This document shows positions 36,737-45,878 of a stretch of 64,000 bases of DNA, one piece after another (the stretch's first letter is position 1; each line of letters starts with the position of its first letter). The notes beneath the pieces were generated by a model. The model worked only from the letters and a program-made list of their open reading frames with translations. It was not told the DNA's origin and did no database searches. A program made the translations under genes and the position numbers. The DNA is from UBA1189 sp045612925 (GTDB taxonomy: Bacteria; Bacteroidota; Bacteroidia; Bacteroidales; Bacteroidaceae): assembly GCA_045612925.1 (NCBI GenBank), contig JAZKZX010000054.1, positions 57,559 to 121,558 of the forward strand, in the 5' to 3' direction.

Positions 36737-36837
36737 GGAGTAGTGGCGCTTTTTCTGAAAGATTGGTTTGGTGGAGTGTTTGAATGGAGGTCTGCGAGCT
36801 TTTGTTTGCCTTCGGAGAATGGCTGAGATGTCTGCAA

Positions 36838-36863
36838 CAAAAAAGTCCACCGAAAGGTGTACT
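36838..36863 (-). terminator. Intrinsic terminator of the tRNA-Val pair
   Basis: Stem AGTCCACC/GGTGTACT (one mismatch), GAAA loop on the plus strand, followed on the minus strand by six T. Directly after the second tRNA transcribed. Confidence 0.8.
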
Positions 36864-36869
36864 TCTGTG

Positions 36870-36944
36870 TGGGCGTTGACGGATTCGAACCGCCGACCCT
36901 CTGCTTGTAAGGCAGATGCTCTGAACCAGCTGAGCTAAACGCCC
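36870..36944 (-). tRNA. tRNA-Val (anticodon UAC)
   Basis: 75 bases. Complement begins GGGCGTT and pairs with AACGCCC before discriminator A; D arm GCTCAGCTGGTTCAGAGC; anticodon stem CTGC/GCAG around CTTACAA, anticodon TAC reading GUA; T arm GGCGGTTCGAATCCGTC. 3' CCA is not encoded. Identical to the second copy 50 bases upstream in the transcript. Confidence 0.96.
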
Positions 36945-36994
36945 GAAATTCGTGAGAATGACTCTTTGTCTGCGATGAAGTTTCAGTTTTTTTG

Positions 36995-37069
36995 TGGGCG
37001 TTGACGGATTCGAACCGCCGACCCTCTGCTTGTAAGGCAGATGCTCTGAACCAGCTGAGCTAAACGCCC
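36995..37069 (-). tRNA. tRNA-Val (anticodon UAC), first copy in the transcript
   Basis: Same 75 bases as 36870-36944, so a recent tandem duplication or gene conversion. Follows a perfect promoter at 37098-37128; the two share one transcript ending at 36838. Confidence 0.96.
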
Positions 37070-37097
37070 GAAAGCCTTCATCGTTTCAAAAGCGCTG

Positions 37098-37128
37098 CAA
37101 AGGTAGAGCTTTTTCTTATATCTGCAAA
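37098..37128 (-). promoter_or_regulatory. Promoter of the tRNA-Val operon
   Basis: Complement: TTTG (37128-37125), 19-base spacer, TACCTTTG (37105-37098). Full Bacteroidota consensus, 29 bases before the first tRNA. Confidence 0.8.
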
Positions 37129-37184
37129 GAAAAATGAGAAATATTTTCGTTTTCTCTGCATTTTTTCTTCGGCTAAACGGGAAA

Positions 37185-37215
37185 AACCAAAAAGAGAGGG
37201 CTATTGCCCCCTCTT
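37185..37215 (-). terminator. Terminator of the first OmpA-family gene
   Basis: Stem AGAGGG/CCCTCT with an 8-base loop; the complement continues CTCTCTTTTTGGTTTTT. Confidence 0.65.
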
Positions 37216-37240
37216 CTTCGCTGAAAATGGATATTCGCTA

Positions 37241-38362
37241 TTACATTGTCTGGATGATGACGCGACGGTTGTATGAGGCAGGATTTAAAGTAGACACACC
37301 ACCCATACCCTCGACGGTGAGATTGGCTTTGTTGACTCCCATCTTGACCAACTCATTGGCAATAGCCTGTGCGCGATTGAGCGATAGGGCTTGATTGTAC
37401 TTGGCATTACCGGTAGCGCTGTCGGCATAGCCTGTGATGCGGAGCTTCACATTGTCCTGCTTTGCCATATCGGCAATGGCCTTGAGGTTGACAAGCTCTT
37501 CCTGTGACACCATCTTGGTAGAGTTGAGGTAGAAGAATACTGACTGAGGGGCTGAAGAATGATCATTGACTACCATCTCCTTGACAATCTCCTTAGGCTT
37601 CTGGGCAAGCTGATTGCGGAGTACACGGTTGTTTGACTGCTCCTGCGCAAGGGCCTCGTTCAATGCTGCAACCTCGGCGGCATTCATCATGACAAGGGCA
37701 CTAATGTCGGGGCTATTGTTCCAGGTGCTACCACCTATGTTGTAGGTGATACCGGCGGTCATCGAGAAGAGGTCGTCAAAGCCGCGCTTTGAGGATTCCA
37801 CTCCATCCATATCCTTCTCGGCGAGAAGGGCGCCCATCTCGAGGTTTATTGCCCATGAGTCATTCAAGCGGAAGGTATTCAGGATACCCGCATTGAAGCC
37901 GAAGGAGTAGTTGTTGAGGTTAAACCCGCGCACGCCACCCATACCAATATAGGGGACCAAGTTGTATATGCGGTCGGGGTTGTAGCCCATAATCATATTG
38001 GTGACATTCATCATGGCATCAATGTGGAGGTTCGCATAGTCTTGCTTGTCGTTGTAGCCTTGATACTTCATGCCATTGTATGCCAAACGCATACCTACAC
38101 CAGGGGTAAACCATTTGCCGACATAGGCTAAACCGGAGAAGGTGATACGGTCTTTGAAGTCTTGCGAACCGGTGGGGCTAAGGTAGGAGAACTGTGCACC
38201 AGCATTGAGTGATACGAACCAGTTGTCCCAGAAACTGTTTGTCTGCACGCTGTACTTCGAAACAGGGATTTCGGCAACTTCTACTACACGGGTTACTTGA
38301 GCATTGGCGGCAGAGATGGACAACATGCCGGCCATAGCCGCCAGGTAAAATACTTTTTTCAT
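37241..38362 (-). CDS. OmpA-family outer-membrane porin
   Basis: 373 residues, signal peptide (MKKVFYLAAMAGMLSISAANA). An N-terminal eight-strand-type barrel (residues 40-215) is followed by a short coiled linker (ALNEALAQEQSNNRVLRNQLAQKPKE) and the OmpA C-terminal peptidoglycan-binding domain (VFFYLNSTKMVSQEELVNL to NRRVIIQTM), with the conserved ITGYADSATGN block. Anchors outer membrane to the wall. Downstream tandem paralogue of the next gene, with its own terminator between them, so probably transcribed both alone and together. Close in design to the Prevotella/Porphyromonas OmpA pairs. Confidence 0.93.
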   Translation of the reverse strand: MKKVFYLAAMAGMLSISAANAQVTRVVEVAEIPVSKYSVQTNSFWDNWFVSLNAGAQFSYLSPTGSQDFKDRITFSGLAYVGKWFTPGVGMRLAYNGMKYQGYNDKQDYANLHIDAMMNVTNMIMGYNPDRIYNLVPYIGMGGVRGFNLNNYSFGFNAGILNTFRLNDSWAINLEMGALLAEKDMDGVESSKRGFDDLFSMTAGITYNIGGSTWNNSPDISALVMMNAAEVAALNEALAQEQSNNRVLRNQLAQKPKEIVKEMVVNDHSSAPQSVFFYLNSTKMVSQEELVNLKAIADMAKQDNVKLRITGYADSATGNAKYNQALSLNRAQAIANELVKMGVNKANLTVEGMGGVSTLNPASYNRRVIIQTM

Positions 38363-38475
38363 ACAGTTAGGTTTTTAGTTTATGTTTACCATAAAATAGC
38401 TAATACACCGAAATAACACTGAAGAGAATGATTTGTTTTCTCTCGGCAAACATAAACTGCCACCCAGGCCTAAAA

Positions 38476-38510
38476 ACACAAAAAGAGAGGATCGCATGCG
38501 CGACCCTCTC
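38476..38510 (-). terminator. Terminator between the two OmpA-family genes
   Basis: 11-bp stem GAGAGGATCGC/GCGACCCTCTC (one mismatch), loop ATGC-type; complement continues CTCTCTTTTTGTGTTTTT. Confidence 0.7.
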
Positions 38511-38535
38511 ATATTATCAATGCTGAAGCTATTTA

Positions 38536-39612
38536 TTAAAGAGCCTCGATGATTACGCGACGGTTGTAAGAAGCGGGCTTGATATCATCAACACCACCCT
38601 TAGCCTCGATAACGATGTTCTCTTCAGGTACACCCATCTTAACGAGTTCCTTAGCAACGGCCTGAGCACGACGCTCTGAAAGCTGCTGGTTGTAAGCAGG
38701 AACACCTGTAGCGCTATCAGCATAACCGGTAATCTTCAACTTAGCACCATTGTTCTTTGCCATGTTGGCCAAAGACTCGAGGTTGAGGATCTCCTTCTTA
38801 GAAGCAATCTTAGCAGAGTTGAATGAGAAGAATACTGACTGGGGTGCAGCAAGTACCTCCTTGACAATCTTCTCTACGATAACCTCCTTGGGCTTCTGAG
38901 CCAACTGCTCCTTGAGGTTCTTGTTCTCGTTCTGCTCAGCAGAAAGTGCATCGTTCAAACCAGCAAGCTGTGCTGAGTGCATAGCAGCAATAGCAGCCAT
39001 GTCGGGAGATGCGTCGAAGCCGCGGCCACCGATGTGCCATGTAGCACCGAGGGTAACACCACCCTGCCAGTTACGACCTTGATAGTCGTGGATGGCATTG
39101 TACTGCTTCAAGAACAAGTCGATATCGAAGGTCCATGCGTCAGCCAAGCGGAATGAGCTGAGGTAACCTACACCCCAAGGTGTCCAACCTGCAACATCGC
39201 CCCAAAGACGACCAAAGCCAATGTAAGGAATTGCGTTGTAGCAACGATCCTTTCTATAGCCACCAAGCATGTTGGTTACATTGAACATAGCCTCACCATA
39301 GAGGGCGAATACAGAGTTCTTCACATCAGCAACATCCTTGAATGAGGGGAAGTGTGTCTGGAAACGAAGACCCAAGCTGGGAGTCCACCACTTACCTACT
39401 GAAACAGTGAAGTCAGGAGTCAAGGTCTCAAACAAACCGCAGTCGCGCTGACCTGCAATTTTCACCTGAGCACCAGCACCAGCAGAAATGAACCAATTCT
39501 CCCAGAAGCCATTAGTCATCACGCTGTGCTTCTTTACGGGGTAATCCTCAGTCTGAGCGAAAGCGCTCATTGACATTCCGGCAATTACCAAAGCCAACAA
39601 AATCTTTTTCAT
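38536..39612 (-). CDS. OmpA-family outer-membrane porin (tandem paralogue)
   Basis: 358 residues, signal peptide (MKKILLALVIAGMSMSAFA). Same order as its neighbour: barrel, linker with LAQKPKE, and OmpA C-terminal domain (VFFSFNSAKIASKKEILNL; ITGYADSATGVPAYNQQLSERRA). The two proteins are clearly paralogous, including the N-terminal KHSVMTNGFWENWFISAGAGAQ against YSVQTNSFWDNWFVSLNAGAQ. Has a consensus promoter, so it is probably strongly expressed. Starts at ATG 39612, 70 bases after the -7 element. Confidence 0.93.
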   Translation of the reverse strand: MKKILLALVIAGMSMSAFAQTEDYPVKKHSVMTNGFWENWFISAGAGAQVKIAGQRDCGLFETLTPDFTVSVGKWWTPSLGLRFQTHFPSFKDVADVKNSVFALYGEAMFNVTNMLGGYRKDRCYNAIPYIGFGRLWGDVAGWTPWGVGYLSSFRLADAWTFDIDLFLKQYNAIHDYQGRNWQGGVTLGATWHIGGRGFDASPDMAAIAAMHSAQLAGLNDALSAEQNENKNLKEQLAQKPKEVIVEKIVKEVLAAPQSVFFSFNSAKIASKKEILNLESLANMAKNNGAKLKITGYADSATGVPAYNQQLSERRAQAVAKELVKMGVPEENIVIEAKGGVDDIKPASYNRRVIIEAL

Positions 39613-39681
39613 ACGTTTTCTTTTTAAGTATTATTTATAAAATTTTCTTTTCACTAAAGCCTACAAGGCATTTTAACGGGG

Positions 39682-39711
39682 CAAAGTTACATAAATTAAT
39701 TAACACCTCAA
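39682..39711 (-). promoter_or_regulatory. Promoter of the OmpA-family gene
   Basis: Complement: TATTG ending at 39709, 19-base spacer, TAACTTTG (39689-39682). Confidence 0.7.
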
Positions 39712-39778
39712 TACTTTTTTATATAAAAAACATCCAAAGTACTGAAATATTGACCTTAATAAGTCTTTTTTATGCAAT

Positions 39779-41647
39779 TTATCGAAACATTTTCTCCAAT
39801 TCGTCATCATCGATGACAATGAAGATCTTTTTCCCTTCAGGGGTGTAGTTTGGCATATTGCAGGCAAAGAGCTCATCGATGAGACCTGCCATTTCGTTGG
39901 TAGAAAGAACTTCACCGACGACTATGGCGGCTGATCGGGCCATTGTAAGTGCCATGTTGTGATGAATGTCTTCTTTGGACATCACTCCTCTCTCCATGGC
40001 GCTCATGAGCATATCTGTTACCAGTTTGGAGGGGGGTAATCCTGCAATATCTCCAGGTGTGCCTTGTATGGCAAAGGTGCCGCCACCCATGTTGCTGATC
40101 TCAAAGCCCAAATGCGAGAAGTCGTCAAGCAGGGAGTCCATGATAGTCGCTTGAGATGCTGATAGCTCTATCATCTCGGGGAATAGCATGCCTTGCGATG
40201 CCGCAACTTGCTCGTTCAACTGCTTGAGATAACGCTCAAAGAGTACTCGTACATGTGCCCTATGTTGGTCAATCAGCATCATGCCAGATTTCATCGAGGT
40301 TACGATATGACGCCCTTTATACTGATAGCACTCAGAAACTTTGTTGGGAACCTCCTTTTCAGGGTCGAATAGCAAATTACTATCTGGTGTTTCGCTCGTA
40401 TTATCCCAGGGCAAATGTTCCTCGAGCGGGGCGTCAAACCTTACCTCGCGTCCTACCGATGAGCCTTCTACCCCTTTATAGAAATCTTCCCAATGTGTCG
40501 CGGGGCGTTTATATCCGTCCGATGTACCGCTTTGCTTGAACGGATTGAAGCTGGTGTCGACCGTAGGCATCGGAGGAGGAGGTAAAGCGTCGCCAGAGGG
40601 GAATATAGGAATGTCTGGGCAATCGGCTACATCAAAATCTATGGTAGGGGCCATGTTGCTGCGTCCTAATACTTCGCGTACCGAAGCCATCAATATCTGC
40701 CAAATGGCTTGCTCGTCCTCAAATTTTATCTCAGTCTTTGTCGGATGTATATTTACATCTATTCGAGATGGATCTACCGTGAAGTAGAGGAAGTAGGGGA
40801 CTTGCTCTGTTGCGGGGATCAGGTGGGCGTATGCCTCCATTATGGCTTTATGGAAATAGGGGTGACGCATGTAGCGACCATTGACGAAGAAGAAGCAGTG
40901 AGCCCCCTTTTTGCGAGCGCTCTCAGGAGTGCCGATATAGCCATTCATCTTCACCAATGTAGTATCTACCTCTAATGGCAATAGCTCTTGTCCGAGTTTT
41001 TTACCGAGCAAATGCTGAATGCGTTGACGTATAGTAGCTTGGGGCACATTCATTAGTTCCACCTCGTTGTGATATAGGGAGAAGGCAATACCTGGATTGA
41101 CCAAGGCAATACGTTCCATCTCGGTCATCACATTGTTTAGTTCGGTCTGATTGGACTTCAAGAACTTGCGGCGAGCGGGTACATTGAAGAATAGGTTCTT
41201 CACTTGAAAGTTAGTACCCACAGGGCACATGTCTGTTTCTTGTGATTCTATCTTAGAGCCAGCAATGTGAATGACTGTCCCTAATTCGTCTATTTCGCGT
41301 CGTGTGCGTAGCTCTACTTGAGCGACTGCAGCGATAGAGGGGAGTGCTTCGCCACGGAACCCAAAGGTATGTAGTGCAAATAGGTCGGTAGATGCCTTGA
41401 TCTTTGATGTGGCATGGCGCTCAAAGGACATGCGGGCATCAGTCTCAGACATGCCTTTGCCATTATCGATCACTTGGATATTGGTGCGCCCTGCATCTGT
41501 CAGGCGTACTTGTATTGTAGTCGCCCCCGCATCGACCGAGTTCTCTACCAGTTCCTTCACTACAGAGGCGGGTCGTTGTATGACCTCTCCTGCAGCTATC
41601 TGATTGGCTACCGAGTCGGGGAGTAGATGTATTAAATCTTCAGCCAT
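39779..41647 (-). CDS. mutL: DNA mismatch repair protein MutL
   Basis: 622 residues. N-terminal GHKL ATPase: ELVENSVDAGATTI, VIDNGKGM, ATSKI, and TFGFRGEALPSI. A linker (about 340-430) leads to the C-terminal dimerisation domain. The endonuclease motif DQHA-x2-E-x4-E appears as DQHRAHVRVLFE from Asp460, with Arg in place of Ala and Val in place of the first Glu, so nuclease activity is doubtful. Last gene of the six-gene PPIase-OstA operon, 20 bases after the small membrane protein. MutS is elsewhere in the window. Confidence 0.96.
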   Translation of the reverse strand: MAEDLIHLLPDSVANQIAAGEVIQRPASVVKELVENSVDAGATTIQVRLTDAGRTNIQVIDNGKGMSETDARMSFERHATSKIKASTDLFALHTFGFRGEALPSIAAVAQVELRTRREIDELGTVIHIAGSKIESQETDMCPVGTNFQVKNLFFNVPARRKFLKSNQTELNNVMTEMERIALVNPGIAFSLYHNEVELMNVPQATIRQRIQHLLGKKLGQELLPLEVDTTLVKMNGYIGTPESARKKGAHCFFFVNGRYMRHPYFHKAIMEAYAHLIPATEQVPYFLYFTVDPSRIDVNIHPTKTEIKFEDEQAIWQILMASVREVLGRSNMAPTIDFDVADCPDIPIFPSGDALPPPPMPTVDTSFNPFKQSGTSDGYKRPATHWEDFYKGVEGSSVGREVRFDAPLEEHLPWDNTSETPDSNLLFDPEKEVPNKVSECYQYKGRHIVTSMKSGMMLIDQHRAHVRVLFERYLKQLNEQVAASQGMLFPEMIELSASQATIMDSLLDDFSHLGFEISNMGGGTFAIQGTPGDIAGLPPSKLVTDMLMSAMERGVMSKEDIHHNMALTMARSAAIVVGEVLSTNEMAGLIDELFACNMPNYTPEGKKIFIVIDDDELEKMFR

Positions 41648-41667
41648 ATTCTTTACGATGTCTTAGT

Positions 41668-41949
41668 TTAATTGAGTAAGGCATATATCAATGCTACCAG
41701 AAGCACTGCAATAATGATCAACCATTTTGTTGAAGATGGTTTTCCCTTCTCCTGCTGACGCTTCAAGTGTGAGGTCTGTTCTACAAACTTTCCACGAATG
41801 CGCTCTTCTGTTGTTTTCTCGGCTTCGGGAATCATCCCCAGTTCGCGTCGCACGCGTTCCTCCATTGCTTTCAGCCTTTCTCTACGCTCGTCAATATAGA
41901 TGTACTGGTGGCTAAATCCTCTTGGTTTGCGTTGGTTAAAAAATCCCAT
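41668..41949 (-). CDS. Small tail-anchored membrane protein
   Basis: 93 residues: basic, charged N-terminal part (RRERLKAMEERVRREL; QTSHLKRQQEKGKPSS) then one C-terminal membrane helix (WLIIIAVLLVALIYALLN). No signal peptide. Sits 10 bases after the OstA-like gene and 20 before mutL. I do not recognise a named family; a small subunit or adaptor at the inner membrane is possible but unsupported. Confidence 0.75.
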   Translation of the reverse strand: MGFFNQRKPRGFSHQYIYIDERRERLKAMEERVRRELGMIPEAEKTTEERIRGKFVEQTSHLKRQQEKGKPSSTKWLIIIAVLLVALIYALLN

Positions 41950-41959
41950 GCTATATTCT

Positions 41960-43636
41960 TTATTCTTTCTTGTCTATCAATCCTTTCAGTGTTGGTAGCG
42001 GCACCTCTCGTCGTGTTGTTACCTTCAATTTCTGCTCTTCGCTTTTCCCACGCCATATCATAATGTCGTATTTGCTCAAGGGTCTTAATTTGTTGAGCCA
42101 AGCGAAATTTTTTAGTTTATCCTTGTTGGGTGGTATTTGGTTTATAGGGTAGAATACGCCATTTGATTGTTCCTTGATATACAGCCTATCTACCTGACGA
42201 TCCTTCATATATGCGGTCAAATAGCTACATTCTGTTGTATTCATGCCGAAAGCGACACTATCGCCCTCTTCTGTGTAGTAGTAGACTACCATTACATTGC
42301 CTGTAATGTCAGACCTGTCGATGTTCCCATTCACAAAGTAGGCTTTGATATCTCGGCCTCCAATCTGGTTAAACTTATTCGTGTCAACCTGCTCTACGAT
42401 TAGCGCTTGGTTTTCCACATGTGCCCATTCTACAGTGCTGTCATTAAGGTATACGCGTATCACCTCGCCCAAGACCTGTTGCGGCCCATTCCATACAACG
42501 GGGTCAAAATACATCGTCATGCACGAGTCAAGTGAGTTGAATACCAATGAGTCGCATACAGCTTGTACATCTTCGCGATAGATGCGCACCTTACGATATG
42601 CCTGCACGATGCGGTATACTGAGTCGGTATCTGGATATCGGGAAAGCAGTCGTAATGTATCGCCATGAATAAACATGCTATCTCCCTGCGAGTAATCGAT
42701 GGCTATGGCACGCTGGGTAGCATAGGCCGAGTCTGTCAACTCGTTATAATAGGTATAGTCCCCTGTAAGGCGTGTCTTCCCGGCAAAATCATCCATTTCT
42801 ACATGCTTGAATGCTTCGCCATATCCTCTATTTCGGTCATAGTAGATGCTATCGCCCACTAAACGCTTATCATCATTGGTGAGGACGGATCGATTCAATA
42901 AGAATGCTTGCTCGGTGGCTGTATTGTAGCGTCCTAAAGTGGAATATATATGATTCCGATTGCTGTTAATGTTTGATGGCCCTACAATGGTAGCTACCTG
43001 TGTCTTTGTGTTGTATCGCAGGGTGTCTGATGTGAGTACAAAGTTGGGGTGAGTAAGCGTCACCTCATAGTTGAATACGGCATCGTTGGTCTGCGTGTCA
43101 TATTCTCCCCATTCAGAGGTGAGCACATTGAGCGTGTCCTCTACGGTTCCCCAGTTAAAATAATACCCGAGATTTATCGTGCGGTCATAGTTGAGGCTAT
43201 CGGTGGTGAGTGTCATCGCTTTGTCTATCATCACGACATTGTCTCGCACCTTTGCCAACATCTCATCACCGCTATAATGCAACCTGTCTCCGTAGAGAAA
43301 AAGAGTGTCGCCCTGGTTCATGCGTACATTGCCATAGGCGTCGAGCGAATTGCTTGCTTCGTAGAAGAGTGCGCTATCGCAATACATATACATGCTATCG
43401 TGGCGGAATACCACATCTCCCACAAGTATCTGTGCATCGGGATTGATGAGTTGGTTAAACCGTGTCTCGTCGGCATGCAGCAAATACACATAACGCTCGT
43501 CTGTGGTGTCTGTAGGTGCTATCATTATCGTATCCGGCACGACATGTTGCGGCTCAACTTGTTGCTGCCCCGATGGTGTCGCAAAGGAGGTATAAACCGC
43601 CAATGTTGCCAACAATATCGCTATGTGTTTGCGCAT
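41960..43636 (-). CDS. OstA-like (LptA/LptD N-terminal-like) exported protein
   Basis: 558 residues from ATG 43636 (MRKHIAILLATLAVYTSFA signal peptide); an in-frame ATG at 43654 would overlap the surA-like gene. Repeating beta strands with a D-S-x-x-Y/L-x-x-x-x-x-x-L-x-A-x-G-x-V pattern (SALFYEASNSLDAYGNVRM; GDRLHYSGDEMLAKVRDNV), as in the OstA/LptA beta-jellyroll that carries LPS across the periplasm. Context with PPIases points to outer-membrane biogenesis. Family assignment is good; a role in LPS transport is inferred. Confidence 0.85.
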   Translation of the reverse strand: MRKHIAILLATLAVYTSFATPSGQQQVEPQHVVPDTIMIAPTDTTDERYVYLLHADETRFNQLINPDAQILVGDVVFRHDSMYMYCDSALFYEASNSLDAYGNVRMNQGDTLFLYGDRLHYSGDEMLAKVRDNVVMIDKAMTLTTDSLNYDRTINLGYYFNWGTVEDTLNVLTSEWGEYDTQTNDAVFNYEVTLTHPNFVLTSDTLRYNTKTQVATIVGPSNINSNRNHIYSTLGRYNTATEQAFLLNRSVLTNDDKRLVGDSIYYDRNRGYGEAFKHVEMDDFAGKTRLTGDYTYYNELTDSAYATQRAIAIDYSQGDSMFIHGDTLRLLSRYPDTDSVYRIVQAYRKVRIYREDVQAVCDSLVFNSLDSCMTMYFDPVVWNGPQQVLGEVIRVYLNDSTVEWAHVENQALIVEQVDTNKFNQIGGRDIKAYFVNGNIDRSDITGNVMVVYYYTEEGDSVAFGMNTTECSYLTAYMKDRQVDRLYIKEQSNGVFYPINQIPPNKDKLKNFAWLNKLRPLSKYDIMIWRGKSEEQKLKVTTRREVPLPTLKGLIDKKE

Positions 43637-43638
43637 GA

Positions 43639-44997
43639 TTAGTTCTTTATCCATCCTGGATATTGAAATTCACAATCGCACCAGTCGCCATTAATTCTTA
43701 CATAGGTGGTTTCTTGTTTTTCTTTGATCCACTCTTCCAGTTTCTTTTCTTTGATTTGTGCAATGATGACATCTTTTACTACCTGGAAGTCTTCGGTAGG
43801 AGTTGCTTTATGGCCTTCAATACGATTCTTGAGCTTCACGATAGCACACACCTCTTTGCCTCGTTTGTCAATCATGACAAAGGGGCGAGACACATCGCCT
43901 ACCTCCATCGTATATACTGCTCGGGCGACTTCTTGTGGTAGCTCTTGTAATTCAAAGCGTGAAGATAGAGTCATCTCATTGCTCATCAGTCCAAAATTCT
44001 TGCGTGTGTTTTTGTCGTCTGATTGCCCTACAGCCTCTTCAAATGAGATTTTGCCATTGCGGATATCTCTTGCCAGCGAATCGAGCTTTTCTATTGAGGC
44101 TTTCAGACTCTCAGCAGGAACCTTTGGCTTGCGTAATATATGTCGGGCTCTGATGCGGTCGCCACGCTTTTCAATGAGTTGAATGATGTGGAAGCCGAAT
44201 TCGGTCTCTACAATCTTTGATACCTTATTGGGGTCTGTGAGATTGAATGCTACAGCAGAGAATTCGGGCACCATCTCGCCACGGCCAAAGAAGTCGAGCT
44301 CTCCTCCTCGGCGCGCAGAAGCCTCATCTTGTGAATAGAATACCGCCAAGGTGGAGAATTGTGCATCTCCGTTGTTGACACGCTCGGCATATTCTCGCAG
44401 TTCTGATTTGACGCGTTCAATCTCCTCCAAAGGGATCTCGGGTTGTTGGGTAATGATTTGCACCTCCACTTGAGTAGGAACAAAGGGGATTTCCTCCTCT
44501 CTCATATGCGCATAGCTATTGCGCACTTCGGCGGGGGTTACCTTTATGTTTTCAAAGAGGGCATATTGCGTTTTCTCCACAATCATGCGGTCACGCATCG
44601 TTTCGCGTAGTTCTTCGCGTATCTGCGTAGAGGTTTTGCCATAATACTCCTCCATCTTCTCGCGTGAACCGATTTGGGATATGCGCTGGTTTATCTCGTT
44701 CTCTACAGCATTTATCACCTCTTGGTCAGTGACTTCTATACTATCTACTGCAGCTTGGTGCAAGAATAGTTTCTGAATAGCCAACTGCTCGGGAATGACA
44801 CAATAGGGGTCTCCCTCTATAGATTTCCCTTGCATCATATAGAACAGACGTGCTTGCTCAACATCAGACTTCAGTATGGCCTCGTCGCCTACAACCCAAA
44901 GTACTTCGTCTATTACATTATCTTGTGCCATCAGCGGCATTGCTATCATCAGCAGCGTGCACAATGTCGCCCACAATTTGCCTCGTTTCATTGTCAT
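43639..44997 (-). CDS. SurA-like peptidylprolyl isomerase/chaperone
   Basis: 452 residues with signal peptide (MKRGKLWATLCTLLMIAMPLMA). SurA-type N-terminal domain (VIDEVLWVVGDEAILKSDVEQ), then a PPIC rotamase domain (DEASARRGGELDFFGRGEMVPEF, GFHIIQLIEKR) and a second, weaker PPIC-like part (RARHILRKPKVP). Periplasmic folding of outer-membrane proteins. Its first 80 bases overlap the 3' end of the previous gene. Start may be 44997 or 44991. Called surA-like, since three such genes are present. Confidence 0.9.
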   Translation of the reverse strand: MTMKRGKLWATLCTLLMIAMPLMAQDNVIDEVLWVVGDEAILKSDVEQARLFYMMQGKSIEGDPYCVIPEQLAIQKLFLHQAAVDSIEVTDQEVINAVENEINQRISQIGSREKMEEYYGKTSTQIREELRETMRDRMIVEKTQYALFENIKVTPAEVRNSYAHMREEEIPFVPTQVEVQIITQQPEIPLEEIERVKSELREYAERVNNGDAQFSTLAVFYSQDEASARRGGELDFFGRGEMVPEFSAVAFNLTDPNKVSKIVETEFGFHIIQLIEKRGDRIRARHILRKPKVPAESLKASIEKLDSLARDIRNGKISFEEAVGQSDDKNTRKNFGLMSNEMTLSSRFELQELPQEVARAVYTMEVGDVSRPFVMIDKRGKEVCAIVKLKNRIEGHKATPTEDFQVVKDVIIAQIKEKKLEEWIKEKQETTYVRINGDWCDCEFQYPGWIKN

Positions 44998-45841
44998 AAT
45001 ATTTAATTCTGCCCATTTCTACGGACTGATTATACAAATCTTCCTTCACCTTATCCATAAACTGCACTCTGCGATTGTTTGCCAATAGGTTTACAATCTC
45101 GTGTCGTGCAAGGTCGTAGGGTTTCACCTCTCCCTTCATTACATATTCTTCTATGTGGAGAAGGTAACAGTATTCTTCATCCTCAACCTCAATGTTACGA
45201 TATTTTTCAAAGTCCTCACTTAGTTTTGCGAGGTCTACAATCACCTTTGCCTCAAGCTCTGATACAGGCAGCCAAGACTCGTAGAAGTCCTCATAGAGTA
45301 CTGCATTACGGAAGGCATATTTATCCAACAATTCCATTGCCTCGTCATTCCTCTCCTTGTACCATTGTTTTAGATCTTTCAATCCGGGTGATGTGAGCGG
45401 AGCCTTTATGAACACTCCTTTTATTACAGGCTCTTCGAGGATAAAGAGTTGTCTGTTTTCGTTATAGTAGTGTTGTAGCTCCTTTTCGGAGAGCTCTTCG
45501 GGCATTTTTTGTTGTAGCAACTCGCGCTCGTACTTGTTCATCACCAGCGTACGCCGATATTCGGCAACCATCTGCGCTATATGCTCATCGTCGCGCACAT
45601 TGTGTTCTGCCTTCTCGTAGAGCACTTGGTCTTCTATCCATTTGCGAATAAATCTGTTCACAAAGTCTATGCTATCTGTCCCCGATATGCCGTAAGGCAG
45701 AGATTGGTTCATCTCCTCTAAGTAGAGGAAATGGTTCCCCACCTGTACTAATGGCGTTTTGCCTCCGTGTTCTACCTTTTGCTGGCATGAGACCATAAAC
45801 AGGAGAGCGCAAAGCAAACTAAATTTCCCTATTCTTTTCAT
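44918..45841 (-). CDS. PPIC-related periplasmic lipoprotein
   Basis: 307 residues from ATG 45841 (MKRIGKFSLLCALLFMVS-CQQ, lipobox with Cys). Mostly helical with SurA-like N-terminal features (LVQVGNHFLYLEEMNQSLP) but no recognisable isomerase active-site block, so a chaperone without isomerase activity is likely. Middle gene of the three-PPIase set. The last 25 codons overlap the signal-peptide region of the next gene by 80 bases, an unusually long overlap in this operon. Confidence 0.8.
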   Translation of the reverse strand: MKRIGKFSLLCALLFMVSCQQKVEHGGKTPLVQVGNHFLYLEEMNQSLPYGISGTDSIDFVNRFIRKWIEDQVLYEKAEHNVRDDEHIAQMVAEYRRTLVMNKYERELLQQKMPEELSEKELQHYYNENRQLFILEEPVIKGVFIKAPLTSPGLKDLKQWYKERNDEAMELLDKYAFRNAVLYEDFYESWLPVSELEAKVIVDLAKLSEDFEKYRNIEVEDEEYCYLLHIEEYVMKGEVKPYDLARHEIVNLLANNRRVQFMDKVKEDLYNQSVEMGRIKYYDNETRQIVGDIVHAADDSNAADGTR

Positions 45842-45878
45842 AAGGGGCAATTGAGGTGATACAAGTTTCTTGTAACCA

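Noticed and set aside
36841..37080. CRISPR-like direct repeat around the tRNA pair
   Set aside because: The two 75-base repeats fold as tRNA-Val; there are only two and the spacer is not protospacer-like.
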